Assembly (NCBI RefSeq): GCF_013284055.1
Contig: NZ_CP054143.1
Coordinates: 1,798,001 to 1,862,000, forward strand
Origin: Deefgea piscis
Lineage (GTDB): Bacteria > Pseudomonadota > Gammaproteobacteria > Burkholderiales > Chitinibacteraceae
Reading direction: 5' to 3'
DNA: 64,000 nucleotides
Every line of letters begins with the position of its first letter. Within the stretch, counting starts at the first letter, position 1. This document shows, in pieces, positions 45,293 to 53,825 of the stretch. The translations under genes were made by a program, and so were the position numbers. A model generated the notes under the pieces. It saw only the letters and a list, made by a program, of their open reading frames with translations, made no database searches and had not been told where the DNA came from.

Positions 45293-45885
45293 TTACCAAT
45301 CACAGCCTTCATCATTCACGCTGTCTTTAATTAACAACGGAATCGCCAATAAACCCATGCTGCGATAGGCGTTGCGACAATCGCGGCGAGTGGCTTTTTT
45401 CAAATCTTTGCTCAGCGTGGTTTCGTGTTCGTTAAGTTGCGTATTGAGTTGAGTTGGCTTTTGCGGGCGATTGACTAATTGTTGCCGCTCTGGCGGGATG
45501 GCTTCGCTCGGCAGAGCAAGATTTAAGGCTTGATTTATGGGTTTTTCGGCATCCATGCTGCTGGCCGATAAACGATTAAGCGTACTGAGTTTAGAGCGAA
45601 CCGTGTTCGCTTGTATTTCAGCAGCAGGGCGAACAGGGACCATTCGTGTTGTAGGGCGAGTGCGAGGCTGTGGCTTGATGGCTGGCGCGGGGGGATAGGT
45701 TTGGGCGGTTTCACGATGGGCGTGGCTAATACTGTGAAAACCAGCGGCGCTTGAAGGGGAGGGACTGGCTGGCTGCTAGGCCAGCCAATAAGCACCGCCG
45801 CATGCAGAATGACTGAGAGCAGCAAAAGCCAGCGCCAGTGAGGCGTGGCGATGGCTGCGGGGGGCGTATTAATCGCTGGCTTCAT
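45293..45885 (-). pseudogene. TonB-like proline-rich protein, frameshifted at a run of six G/C
   Basis: The first frame (from ATG 45885) encodes a short N-terminus, a membrane helix (WRWLLLLSVILHAAVLIGW) and a proline-rich stretch (PIVKPPKPIPP). After the C6 run (45689-45694, G on the plus strand) the natural continuation lies in another frame: PAPAIKPQPRTRPTTR followed by a 116-residue C-terminal part ending LLIKDSVNDEGCDW. One extra C would restore a single protein of about 197 residues resembling TonB/energy-transducer-like anchors. Either a real frameshift, a sequencing error or slippage. It overlaps the HTH gene by 17 bp. Confidence 0.65.
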
Positions 45886-46114
45886 GGTCGGGCGGGCTAT
45901 CGCGGCTAAATTGCAATAAATCACCGGGCTGGCAATCGAGAAAATCGCAAATCGCCAGCAAAGTCGAAAAGCGCAAGCCTTTGACTTTGCCTTGTTTCAG
46001 TAGCGATAAATTTTGCTCAGTAATTCCAATATGCTGAGCGAGGTCTTTGGACTTCACTTTTCGTTCGGCCAGCATCACATCGAGTTTGACTAAAATTTGC
46101 ATATTGCGGCTCAC
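45869..46114 (-). CDS. XRE/YozG-type HTH regulator
   Basis: The 81-residue protein has a Cro/C1-type HTH (about 8-65: LAERKVKSKDLAQHIGITEQNLSLLKQGKVKGLRFSTLLAICDFLDCQPGDLL). Such short regulators are regularly encoded next to DUF2975 membrane proteins, as here, where the start overlaps the DUF2975 stop (ATGA). The ligand or signal is unknown. A palindrome upstream of the operon (46726-46743) is a candidate binding site. Confidence 0.85.
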   Translation of the reverse strand: MSRNMQILVKLDVMLAERKVKSKDLAQHIGITEQNLSLLKQGKVKGLRFSTLLAICDFLDCQPGDLLQFSRDSPPDHEASD

Positions 46115-46671
46115 ACGAACTGCTGATTTTCTGTGGCCAATGCACTGGCTTGCTGCAAAATATGCGCAATAACGCTCAGGCTCAGCCCTAAAAACACCAG
46201 CATCAAACTGGCAGGCGTTAGGCTAATGCTCAGTACACGTTGCCCGACTGGATTGAGCATCGTGACCCATAAAATCAGCAGCGGCGAGCAAATAAAATCC
46301 AGCACTGCCCAGCCGATTGCGGCATGCGCCACTTTACCTAAGTGGCTGGCCGCGGCCAGCGAAAAATAGTCGCCACGGGCATAGGTTTGAAATAGCGCGC
46401 GTAAATGGAATAGACCAAAGCTCATCGCCAGCAGTGGAATGCTCGACAACACAATCGCGCCAGCCACTTGCCACATGGGCAGCGCCGTCAGTGGGTTTAT
46501 ATAGGCTTGCGCTCGTTCAGTGAGTAAAAACCCCAAACCTGCTTGTTGGCTGAATGCGGCCAATGTCGGAAACAGCCAAAAGGCGGCGTTCAAGAGCAAA
46601 ATCGTTAAGGCTAGGCATAAAGAAAAGTAGGCCAGCTTTTGGCTGGTTTGCGCCATTTTAATCGGTGTCAT
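46111..46671 (-). CDS. DUF2975 family membrane protein
   Basis: The 186-residue protein has four membrane helices (about 12-35, 63-83, 108-132 and 145-168) and the DUF2975 middle region (FHLRALFQTYARGDYFS). The function is unknown; the conserved partner is the HTH protein downstream, suggesting a membrane-linked sensor/regulator pair. ATG 46671 has no strong ribosome site; the ATG at 46656 is an alternative start. Confidence 0.8.
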   Translation of the reverse strand: MTPIKMAQTSQKLAYFSLCLALTILLLNAAFWLFPTLAAFSQQAGLGFLLTERAQAYINPLTALPMWQVAGAIVLSSIPLLAMSFGLFHLRALFQTYARGDYFSLAAASHLGKVAHAAIGWAVLDFICSPLLILWVTMLNPVGQRVLSISLTPASLMLVFLGLSLSVIAHILQQASALATENQQFV

Positions 46672-46725
46672 TATTTCGCATCGGCAGCAAAGAGATTCGC
46701 AGAATATGATTAAAATGATCGTAAA

Positions 46726-46743
46726 ACAATCATTAATGATTGT
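46726..46743. promoter_or_regulatory. 18-bp perfect palindrome upstream of the DUF2975-HTH operon
   Basis: ACAATCATTAATGATTGT is a perfect 18-bp inverted repeat 55 bp upstream of the DUF2975 start codon, in an AT-rich stretch suited to a promoter. It is the likely operator of the co-encoded HTH protein. Confidence 0.55.
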
Positions 46744-46820
46744 AAAAAATACATATTTTGCGTTTAAGACGCTGGAATGAAGCCGTTTTCCTGCGAAAGT
46801 ATTGCGGCTAATGTGCGCTG

Positions 46821-46974
46821 GCGTGATTCATTTAATCACGCAAAAAATGAGGCGTCGTGCCGCGTGCGCAAGCTCTGTTGGCATATTGGGTATATGGCCA
46901 TAGGCTTTGAATATAAAGCGATGGCACAAAATACCCCAGTAGGGTATGCAAATCTTCGGGATTTGCGCACGCGG
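46821..46974. repeat. Intergenic palindromic cluster downstream of the flavin oxidase gene
   Basis: Three structures: GCGTGATT/AATCACGC (46821-46828, 46834-46841); a 12-bp perfect inverted repeat CCGCGTGCGCAA (46860-46871) and TTGCGCACGCGG (46963-46974) enclosing about 90 nt; and GCAAATC/GATTTGC near 46949-46966. The interior contains GGGTATATGGCCATAGGC, matching the GGTAT-headed hairpins elsewhere. A small mobile or transcription-ending element is possible. Confidence 0.5.
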
Positions 46975-46990
46975 TAGATTCGTTGGTGAC

Positions 46991-48394
46991 TTAGGCTTTG
47001 TCCGACTTTCCGGCGGCGTTGGCAAAGCGGGCGAGGATTTTGTCAAAAAACATCGGGCGTTGATCGTTGTCTTCGCAGGCTTCTTTGCGGCGGATGGCGT
47101 TGCGTACCAACATACTGCCTAGCCAGCGTATTGGCTCGGGCGGAAAGTAACCCAATGGCCCGCTGACCAAGGCGCATTGCGCCCAACCGTCTTTTTCCCC
47201 TCGCACCATACTGCTTAAAATCTGCCCGCCCAAATAGCAGGTGCTCACGCCGTTGCCGGAATAACCAAAGCCGTAGCAAATATTGGGCTGTTGATCGAGA
47301 AACCCAAAAAACGGCAAACCGGTGACGGATCGATCGGACGCACCATTCCACGAAGCGGCAATTGGCACCTCAGCCAAACGCGGGAAATAGTCGTGCAGCG
47401 TTTGTGTTAGCTGGGCTTGGTAGCGGCTAGCTTGGTCAAATTCGGCCAGCATTTTGCCGCCAAAAGCAAAGGTATTGCCGCCTTTGCCGAGCATTAAACG
47501 GCCATCGCTGGTGCTGCGATAGTAATGAACAAATATCCGCGAATCGCAAATCGACGCGCCATGCGTGAGGCCAAGGGCTTGGATTGCTTCGGGGCAGGGC
47601 TCGGTAATCACCATATCGGACGACACAATGGCAATGCTGCGTGCAAATTGGCGAAACTGGCTGGCCATCCACGCATTCATCGCCAACACCACGTGCTGGG
47701 CGACAATCTCGCCATCGCTGGTCACCACGCGCGCTGGCTCACCGTATTCAATGCGCTGCATGCTGGTGTTTTCATAAATCAGCACACCCAAGGATTCGGC
47801 AACGCGCGCCATGCCGCGCACCAACAGCCCCGGATGCACGCTGCCGGCAATTGGCGAAAATTCCCCAGATAAATGCCGAGTTGAACCGGCGATTTTTTGC
47901 ACTTCATCGCGATCTAAAGTCTGCCAGCTATTGATGTCATGCGCGTTGAGCGCCGCCAATACGCCATCCATACTGCCGCTTTGTGCGCGATTAGTGGCGG
48001 TATAGAGCGCGCCGTCAATACGCAGATCGGCTTGCAGCTGATACTGCGCACAAAAGTCCTGAATAGCGTAGACGGCGGCTTCTGAGGCTTTGACAATTTT
48101 GACGGCTTCAGCTTCACCAAATAGCCGCGTCAGCGTGCTTAATTTGGGGGCTAAAGTTAGCACGCAACCGCCATTGCGCCCCGATGCGCCACTGCCGCAC
48201 AGGTTTTTTTCGATGATGACAATCTGCAGCTCGGGCTGCTGTTGTTTAAGTAAAATCGCCGTCCACAAACCGGTATAACCGCCGCCGACAATACACACAT
48301 CAGCGTGGTGTGTGCCATTCAAGCTTGGCCGTGGCGGGCGGTTTTCTTGCGCTAGCGCATCGGCAAACCACCAAGGTTGAAAAGTTTCACTCAT
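46991..48394 (-). CDS. FAD-dependent amine oxidase of the aminoethylphosphonate locus
   Basis: The 467-residue DAO-type flavoprotein has an N-terminal FAD motif [17 protein letters not shown] (about 32-48), [11 protein letters not shown], a DAO-fold middle and the C-terminal FAD-contact [17 protein letters not shown]. It begins in the stop codon of phnX (ATGA), so it belongs to AEP breakdown. Flavin oxidases in such clusters are reported to act on AEP or N-methyl-AEP to give phosphonoacetaldehyde; that would feed PhnX. Substrate assignment here is inference. No signal peptide. Confidence 0.82.
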   Translation of the reverse strand: MSETFQPWWFADALAQENRPPRPSLNGTHHADVCIVGGGYTGLWTAILLKQQQPELQIVIIEKNLCGSGASGRNGGCVLTLAPKLSTLTRLFGEAEAVKIVKASEAAVYAIQDFCAQYQLQADLRIDGALYTATNRAQSGSMDGVLAALNAHDINSWQTLDRDEVQKIAGSTRHLSGEFSPIAGSVHPGLLVRGMARVAESLGVLIYENTSMQRIEYGEPARVVTSDGEIVAQHVVLAMNAWMASQFRQFARSIAIVSSDMVITEPCPEAIQALGLTHGASICDSRIFVHYYRSTSDGRLMLGKGGNTFAFGGKMLAEFDQASRYQAQLTQTLHDYFPRLAEVPIAASWNGASDRSVTGLPFFGFLDQQPNICYGFGYSGNGVSTCYLGGQILSSMVRGEKDGWAQCALVSGPLGYFPPEPIRWLGSMLVRNAIRRKEACEDNDQRPMFFDKILARFANAAGKSDKA

Positions 48395-49218
48395 GGCCGT
48401 TGGCCTTGCGCTAAAGCGTATTCGATTTGTGTGATCACGCGGGGTAAATCCGCGATGCTGTCGATGACAAAATGCGCGCCAGCGGCGCTGAGTTTGGCCG
48501 TGGCTTGTTCGCGCAACGGCGCTTGCTCGCTGGGCGTGAGCGCCAGCCAGTCGTTTTCAGTGAGGCCCACTTCATTGCCGCTAATGGCTAAACCGACGGT
48601 CCACATGCCCGCGTTTAAACCCTCAGCAATGCCCGGCACGGTGTCGTCGACTTTAACGCAGGCGGCAACATGGCTGATGCCGAGCTCAATTACATTGGCC
48701 AGCGCCATCCACGGCCCCGGGCGGGCGCCGGCTTTAAGGTCATCGGCAGCGACGGTGTAATCCGGTGTAAAGCCATATTGTGTGGCGATGGGCTGCAGCG
48801 CGTTCATCACTGCGCGTGGGTAGCCGGTGCAACTGCCGATTTTAAGGCCGTGCTCACGCAATTGTTTAATGGTGTTGATGGCGCCGGTGATCGGTTGCGA
48901 AAACTCGCCCACATGCGCAATTTGCAGCGGCATAAACAGCGCATAGAGATGGTCCACGTCGGCGTCGTTCATTTCGCGACCATATTGAGCTTGCCAGCGC
49001 GCAGCAACGCTCGCGAGTCGGCCAACGGCTTTGATGTGATCCCATTTGGCTAAGCCCATCGGCACGCGTGCTTCGGACAAGGTGATTGCGATGCCGCATT
49101 GTGCAAAAGCTGCAACTAAGACTTGGGTAGGGGCGAATGAGCCAAAATCGAGCACGGTGCCTGCCCAATCAAAAATAACCGCTTGCAAAGGACCGGTATA
49201 AGCGTGTGTGTTGAGCAT
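48391..49218 (-). CDS. phnX: Phosphonoacetaldehyde hydrolase (phosphonatase)
   Basis: From ATG 49218 (AGGAAAT upstream) the protein has 275 residues of the HAD fold. It shows the nucleophile Asp in [13 protein letters not shown], the Schiff-base lysine in [23 protein letters not shown], and [22 protein letters not shown]. It splits phosphonoacetaldehyde into acetaldehyde and phosphate. The open frame extends to 49269 inside phnW. It is 11 bp from phnW and overlaps the flavin oxidase gene by 4 bp. Confidence 0.95.
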   Translation of the reverse strand: MLNTHAYTGPLQAVIFDWAGTVLDFGSFAPTQVLVAAFAQCGIAITLSEARVPMGLAKWDHIKAVGRLASVAARWQAQYGREMNDADVDHLYALFMPLQIAHVGEFSQPITGAINTIKQLREHGLKIGSCTGYPRAVMNALQPIATQYGFTPDYTVAADDLKAGARPGPWMALANVIELGISHVAACVKVDDTVPGIAEGLNAGMWTVGLAISGNEVGLTENDWLALTPSEQAPLREQATAKLSAAGAHFVIDSIADLPRVITQIEYALAQGQRP

Positions 49219-49229
49219 GTTGGATTTCC

Positions 49230-50363
49230 TTATTGGATAGTTGAGTGCTTGGGCTGGCTGTTTAACCAACCCAATTGAGTGAGGACGTCGATGATGGCGT
49301 GCGCGGCTTGTTGCAACTGCGCGGGGTCAATGGCGCCAATGCAGCCAACGCGAAAGGTTTCTACCGTGGTGAGTTTGCCCGGATAGAGTAAAAATCCGCG
49401 CTGGCTCATCGCTTGATAAAAAGCGGCAAATTGATATTCGGGATGGCGCGGCGCGTGGAAGGTCAAAATAATTGGCGCTTGTAACTCAGGCGCTAAAAAT
49501 AAAGCTAAACCGGCTTGGCTTAAAGATTCGATTAATACCTTGGCATTGGCGGTATAGCGCGCTAGGCGAGTAAGGCGGCCGCCTTCAGCTTGATACTGGT
49601 CAATCGCGGCGCGTAGTGCCGCCACCACATGCGTTGGCGGCGTAAAGCGCCATTGCCCTGTGCGCTGTAAATAATCGTATTGATCGGCCAAATCGAGCGC
49701 CAGCGACGGACTGTTGCCATGGGCTAGCGCGATGGCGCTGGTTTTGGCAATCACAAAACCCATGCCGGGAACGCCCTCTAAGCATTTGCCCGAGGCGGCA
49801 ATCAGCGCGCAAATCGGCATCCGCGCTAAATCAATGTCCAGCGCGCCAAAAGACGACATCGCATCCACAATCAGCTCGGCGCCATGGCTGGCGACGATGT
49901 CGGCGATGTCGCTAAGTGGGTTTAAGAGGCCGGTGGCGGTTTCGCAATGAATCAAGCCCACGTAACCAATGCTGGGATCGGCGCTCAGCGCCGCATCGAG
50001 TGCCGCCGGATCGACTGGCACGCCATCAGGCCAGCTTAATGTCGCCACATTTAAGCCGATTTTCTGCGCGATTTTTTGCATTCTTTGCCCATAAGCGCCG
50101 TTGTTGAGCACCAATATTTTGCTGCTCTTGCTCACCAGCGTACCGATGGCCGCTTCAACAGCAAAAGTGCCTGAGCCTTGCAATGGAATGCAGCAGTGCT
50201 GCGCTTGGCCGTTGGCAATCGCCAATAGATCAGCACACACCGACGCGGTTAGGGCATTAAAATCGCCATCCCATGAGCCCCAGTCTTTGAGCATTGCGGT
50301 GCGCGTTGCCAAGCTGGTGCTCAGTGGCCCGGGAGTGAGTAAGATTTTTTCTTGGCGCATCAT
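49230..50363 (-). CDS. phnW: 2-aminoethylphosphonate:pyruvate transaminase
   Basis: From ATG 50363 (AAAGGA upstream; ATG 50360 also possible) the protein has 377 residues. This class-V PLP aminotransferase starts [12 protein letters not shown], then has [35 protein letters not shown] and the PLP lysine in [16 protein letters not shown]. It converts AEP and pyruvate to phosphonoacetaldehyde and alanine. Its promoter region has a 14-bp palindrome (50370-50383). The frame upstream to 50435 covers that operator and is not coding. Confidence 0.95.
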   Translation of the reverse strand: MMRQEKILLTPGPLSTSLATRTAMLKDWGSWDGDFNALTASVCADLLAIANGQAQHCCIPLQGSGTFAVEAAIGTLVSKSSKILVLNNGAYGQRMQKIAQKIGLNVATLSWPDGVPVDPAALDAALSADPSIGYVGLIHCETATGLLNPLSDIADIVASHGAELIVDAMSSFGALDIDLARMPICALIAASGKCLEGVPGMGFVIAKTSAIALAHGNSPSLALDLADQYDYLQRTGQWRFTPPTHVVAALRAAIDQYQAEGGRLTRLARYTANAKVLIESLSQAGLALFLAPELQAPIILTFHAPRHPEYQFAAFYQAMSQRGFLLYPGKLTTVETFRVGCIGAIDPAQLQQAAHAIIDVLTQLGWLNSQPKHSTIQ

Positions 50364-50369
50364 AGTCCT

Positions 50370-50383
50370 TTCATCTAGATGAA
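50370..50383. promoter_or_regulatory. CTAG-centred palindrome before phnW (putative PhnF operator)
   Basis: TTCATCTAGATGAA is a perfect 14-bp palindrome 6 bp from the phnW start codon. The shared string CATCTAGATGAATTTTT also occurs before the transporter gene (54914-54930), and a variant precedes phnF (44083-44092). Confidence 0.6.
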
Positions 50384-50435
50384 TTTTTATCCCCGAAAAA
50401 AGCGCTAAAGCGCGGGGGTATTGCGGTGTGATCAA

Positions 50436-50774
50436 TATTAAATAAAGCTGGTAGTTAAATACCTACTGGTTCTGCTCAGGTGTTAATGCTGGTTAAAGCA
50501 TCGCGGCATACCCTCTCCCTTGATGGGAGAGGGTTAGGGTGAGGGTGATACGACGGCGTGCAGCTCAACACCCCCATCCCAGCCTTCCCCCATCAAGGGG
50601 GAAGGAGCTACAGTCCCGCGACTCAAACGATTGTGATTTAACGTATCAACATCAAATCTGAACAAAGCCCAAAGGGTTTGCGCGCTGATCAGGGGCCGTG
50701 CCGCAGGCACTTAAAGCCACGAATACTTAAGCCAAACCAACTCGTTGCTACGCTGAGCTTGAGCTCTGCCTCCT
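50436..50774. repeat. Intergenic region with repeated hairpins inside the AEP locus
   Basis: About 340 bp between the permease gene and phnW. CCCTCTCCC-TTGAT-GGGAGAGGG (50510-50532) and CCTTCCCCC-ATCAA-GGGGGAAGG (50583-50605) are paired hairpins of a type common in proteobacterial intergenic DNA. GTGCCGCAGGCACTTAAA (50699-50716) matches the core of the palindromes at 2548-2599 and 53746-53801. A weak terminator function after the permease gene is plausible. Confidence 0.6.
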
Positions 50775-52469
50775 TTATTCTTGTCGCCGCCAGCGTTGGC
50801 TGCGTTGTTGTAAAAAATGACTGACCACGGCAAAAATAGCGCAGGCGGCGGCGGAGCTGATGACGATTAAGGTCGCCATCGCCGCCGAAGCGGCAGTGTC
50901 GCCAGCGTCGTCCATATTAAGCACCGCCACCGAGGCCAGCATGGTGTCGGGGGTATAAATAAACACCACCGCCGACACCGTGGTCATGGTGGCAATAAAG
51001 AAATAGCGCGCAATTTCTAGGCCAGCGGGCAGGCAAATCGGCAGCGTGACTCGCCAAGCGGTGGTCCAAAACGGCACTTTGAGCGAGGCGGCGACCAATT
51101 CAAATTCAGCGTCCAGTTGCTTGAGTGCGGTGACAGCAGTGAGATGCGCGGTGGTATAAAAATGCGCGATCGAGCACAGCACCAAGATCGACATCGTGCC
51201 GTAGAGCGCATGGAGCGGATTGCTTGGATGATTAAAAAAGAACACATAACCCAAGCCCAGCACCAATCCCGGCACCGCCATTGGCAGCATGGCTAAGAGA
51301 TGCAAGATGGGTCGCCATCCACGGCAAGTGGCGACTTTTTCGGTAAGCCATGCACCGGTAAACACCAAAATCGAGCCAAATAGCGCGGTATACGCCGACA
51401 TTTTTAAGCTATTGCTAAACGCACTCCAACCGCCGCCATCCACATCATCAAAATTAAAATGTTGCAAAGACAGTTGCATTTGATACGGCCATTGTTTAAT
51501 CAACGCCGCCGCGATGGCGGTGCCTAGAATCAACAGCAAGGCGCCACTGACGACGAGGCAAAACAATAAAGCGCAGCGATCTAGCCATGGGGTGGGCTTG
51601 ATATGGAGTGTTTGCGCTCGCGCCGTGAGCAGCGCTTGTTGTTTTTTTTGGGCGTAATGATCCAGCACAAAAGACAATACCGCCGGCACCAAGAGCAGCA
51701 AGCCAATGACCGCGCCGCGCGAGAAGTTTTGCTGACCGATCACTTGCTTATACGCTTCGAGCGCCAGCACATTAAATGAGCCACCGATCACTTTGGCGAC
51801 GCCAAAATCAGTGATCACCAAGGTAAACACCACCACTGCCGCCGACAACACGCCGTAGCGAACACTAGGCAAAGTCACGCTAAACCATTGCCGGCTGCGG
51901 CCTGCGCCGAGCGCGCTCGCCGCTTCGTATAAGCGGCCATCGGCAACGCGCAAAGCGGTAAGTAAAATCATCAGCGCGTGCGGAAAAGTAAAAAACACTT
52001 GGCCGATCACAATGCCCCAAAAGCCATAAATACTGCCGTCAGGAAACCACGACTTCAGCAAGCCTTGATTGCCAAATAAATACACCAGTGCAATCCCCGG
52101 TAATAGCGACGGTGCTAATAGCGGAATCAAGGCCAGCATTCGCAAGCTGCCTTTGGCCGGCATGGCCGAGCGAGTGAGGGCGGCGGCGTATAAATACGCC
52201 AGTGGAATCACAATCAGCGTGCTCATCAGCGCTAATTTGACGCTATTGAATAAGCTTTGCAGCAAGCTGGCTGAATCGAGTACCGCTTCAATACTGCCTA
52301 AGCCCCATTGCTCGGTTTTAGGATCGAACAACGCTTGGCTTAAAATCGCCAATAGGGGGCCAGCTAAAATCAACAGCAAAATCAGCACAATGCCGCCAGC
52401 AATCAGCGTGGCCCAGTATTCATTGCGCCAGCGCGCGCGCGGTGCGGCGAGGGTGAGTGTTGGGTTCAT
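50775..52469 (-). CDS. 2-Aminoethylphosphonate ABC transporter permease (fused, PhnU2-type)
   Basis: The 564-residue protein has two binding-protein-dependent permease halves with about twelve membrane helices, as in FbpB-like and PhnU2-type permeases. EAA-like loops occur near YEAASALGAGRSRQWFSVTLPSVRYG and ELVAASLKVPFWTTAWRVTLPICLPAG. It forms the membrane channel for AEP import. Its start overlaps the ATPase gene stop (ATGA). Substrate assignment rests on the phnW/phnX context. Confidence 0.88.
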   Translation of the reverse strand: MNPTLTLAAPRARWRNEYWATLIAGGIVLILLLILAGPLLAILSQALFDPKTEQWGLGSIEAVLDSASLLQSLFNSVKLALMSTLIVIPLAYLYAAALTRSAMPAKGSLRMLALIPLLAPSLLPGIALVYLFGNQGLLKSWFPDGSIYGFWGIVIGQVFFTFPHALMILLTALRVADGRLYEAASALGAGRSRQWFSVTLPSVRYGVLSAAVVVFTLVITDFGVAKVIGGSFNVLALEAYKQVIGQQNFSRGAVIGLLLLVPAVLSFVLDHYAQKKQQALLTARAQTLHIKPTPWLDRCALLFCLVVSGALLLILGTAIAAALIKQWPYQMQLSLQHFNFDDVDGGGWSAFSNSLKMSAYTALFGSILVFTGAWLTEKVATCRGWRPILHLLAMLPMAVPGLVLGLGYVFFFNHPSNPLHALYGTMSILVLCSIAHFYTTAHLTAVTALKQLDAEFELVAASLKVPFWTTAWRVTLPICLPAGLEIARYFFIATMTTVSAVVFIYTPDTMLASVAVLNMDDAGDTAASAAMATLIVISSAAACAIFAVVSHFLQQRSQRWRRQE

Positions 52470-53566
52470 GCGCTCACCTCGGGCAAAAAGCAGCGCAATT
52501 TGTCGGCAGGTAAATAAATCGGAATCAGTTGCTGCTCGGCAAGGCGCAATTGCGCCATTTCGCGATGGCTAATAATAACTTCTAGCTCAATGCCATCCCA
52601 TTCAGTGACCAGTAGCCGTAGGCGATAAACGCTGCCTAATAGCTCAAGTTGTCGCAATTTACCTAAACCCACTTGCGGGTCATTGCGCCATTGCGGCAAT
52701 AGCTCAATGTCTTCTGGGCGAATAAACACATCGTAGTGTTGGCCTTGCACCAAGGCGTTGGCGTGATGCGTCGCCAGCGTGTGGCGACCTAATTGCACCT
52801 GTTGGCTGCTGACGGCCTGCGTATGAAGCCAGTTGCAATGGCCAACAAAGCTGGCGACAAAACGGCTAGCAGGGTGTTGATAGATTTCAGCTGGTGTACC
52901 AATTTGCTCGATGACGCCATGATTCATCACCACTATCCGGTCGGCCATGGTGAGCGCTTCTTCTTGGTCGTGCGTCACCATGATGGTGGTGATGCCCAGT
53001 TGCTGTTGCAGCGCTTTAATTTCGCCGCGTAAATGCGCGCGAACTTGCGCGTCGAGCGCCGAGAGCGGCTCGTCCAGTAGCAGTAAATTCGGCGATGTGG
53101 CCAAAGCGCGCGCCAGCGCAACGCGTTGTTGTTGGCCACCAGAAATTTGCGACGGATACTGTTCGGCCAAAGCCGAAAGGCCGATTAAATCGAGTAATTC
53201 ACTGACGCGGCGCTGCTGATCTTGTGCGCGCCCCTTGAGGCCATAGGCGATATTGCGTGCAATTGTGAGATTGGGAAACAGCGCATACGACTGAAACACA
53301 ATGCCGTAATCGCGTTGATTGGGGGCGGCGTGGGTAATGTCGCGGCCCGCTTGAGCAATCAGCCCGCGATCACACGATTCAAGGCCAGCAATAATACGCA
53401 GCAAGGTGGTTTTGCCGCAGCCAGACGGCCCCAATAAGCAAACAAATTCGCCTTTTTTAACGGCCAGTGAGATATCGCGCAAAGCGCTAAATGCGCCAAA
53501 GTTTTTACTCACGCCATGAATGGTTAATTCAGCGTGTTGGCTGGCGATGGCGGGTGCTCGGTTCAT
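52466..53566 (-). CDS. phnT: 2-Aminoethylphosphonate ABC transporter ATP-binding protein (PhnT-type)
   Basis: The 366-residue ABC ATPase has Walker A GPSGCGKTT (about 45-53), Q-loop FQSYALFPNLT, signature ISGGQQQRVALARA, Walker B LLLLDEPLSALD and H-loop MVTHDQEEAL, followed by a C-terminal TOBE domain (about 280-350). It energises uptake. It sits between the binding-protein gene (259 bp upstream, with palindromes between) and the permease. Confidence 0.9.
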   Translation of the reverse strand: MNRAPAIASQHAELTIHGVSKNFGAFSALRDISLAVKKGEFVCLLGPSGCGKTTLLRIIAGLESCDRGLIAQAGRDITHAAPNQRDYGIVFQSYALFPNLTIARNIAYGLKGRAQDQQRRVSELLDLIGLSALAEQYPSQISGGQQQRVALARALATSPNLLLLDEPLSALDAQVRAHLRGEIKALQQQLGITTIMVTHDQEEALTMADRIVVMNHGVIEQIGTPAEIYQHPASRFVASFVGHCNWLHTQAVSSQQVQLGRHTLATHHANALVQGQHYDVFIRPEDIELLPQWRNDPQVGLGKLRQLELLGSVYRLRLLVTEWDGIELEVIISHREMAQLRLAEQQLIPIYLPADKLRCFLPEVSA

Positions 53567-53679
53567 ACGAAGTCCTTACGGTGGCTGGCCTTTCATGCAG
53601 TAGACCCAAAACAATGCTGCCCTACTCTTGCTGGTACAGGATGTTGCTGCGCGGTGGCGCGGGTTAAATTATTTTTATG

Positions 53680-53801
53680 GGTATCTCCATGTATCTCATA
53701 TTTCAAAAGAGATACATGGAGATACCTATGCAATTTACTGGTATTCAGATTGGGTGTTGATGCTGTGCCGCAGGCACTTAAAACCATCAACACCCAATCT
53801 G
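53680..53801. repeat. Composite intergenic repeat, copy B (GGTATC hairpin plus 56-bp palindrome)
   Basis: GGTATCTCCATGTATCTC (53680-53697) is the exact complement of 53709-53726, an 18-bp stem. After exactly 19 nt comes CAGATTGGGTGTTGATG (53746-53762), exactly complementary to 53785-53801, a 17-bp stem. The 22-nt core has GTGCC/GGCAC. Structure matches copy A at 2504-2599, including the 19-nt spacing. Located between the binding-protein and ATPase genes of one putative operon. Confidence 0.7.
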
Positions 53802-53825
53802 AACATCTGCTGCCAATCTGCGGAC

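Noticed and set aside
50510-50605. Twin CCCTCTCCC and CCTTCCCCC hairpins as a novel element
   Set aside because: Hairpins of this wording are widespread intergenic repeats in proteobacteria, so they are listed as a repeat but not as new.
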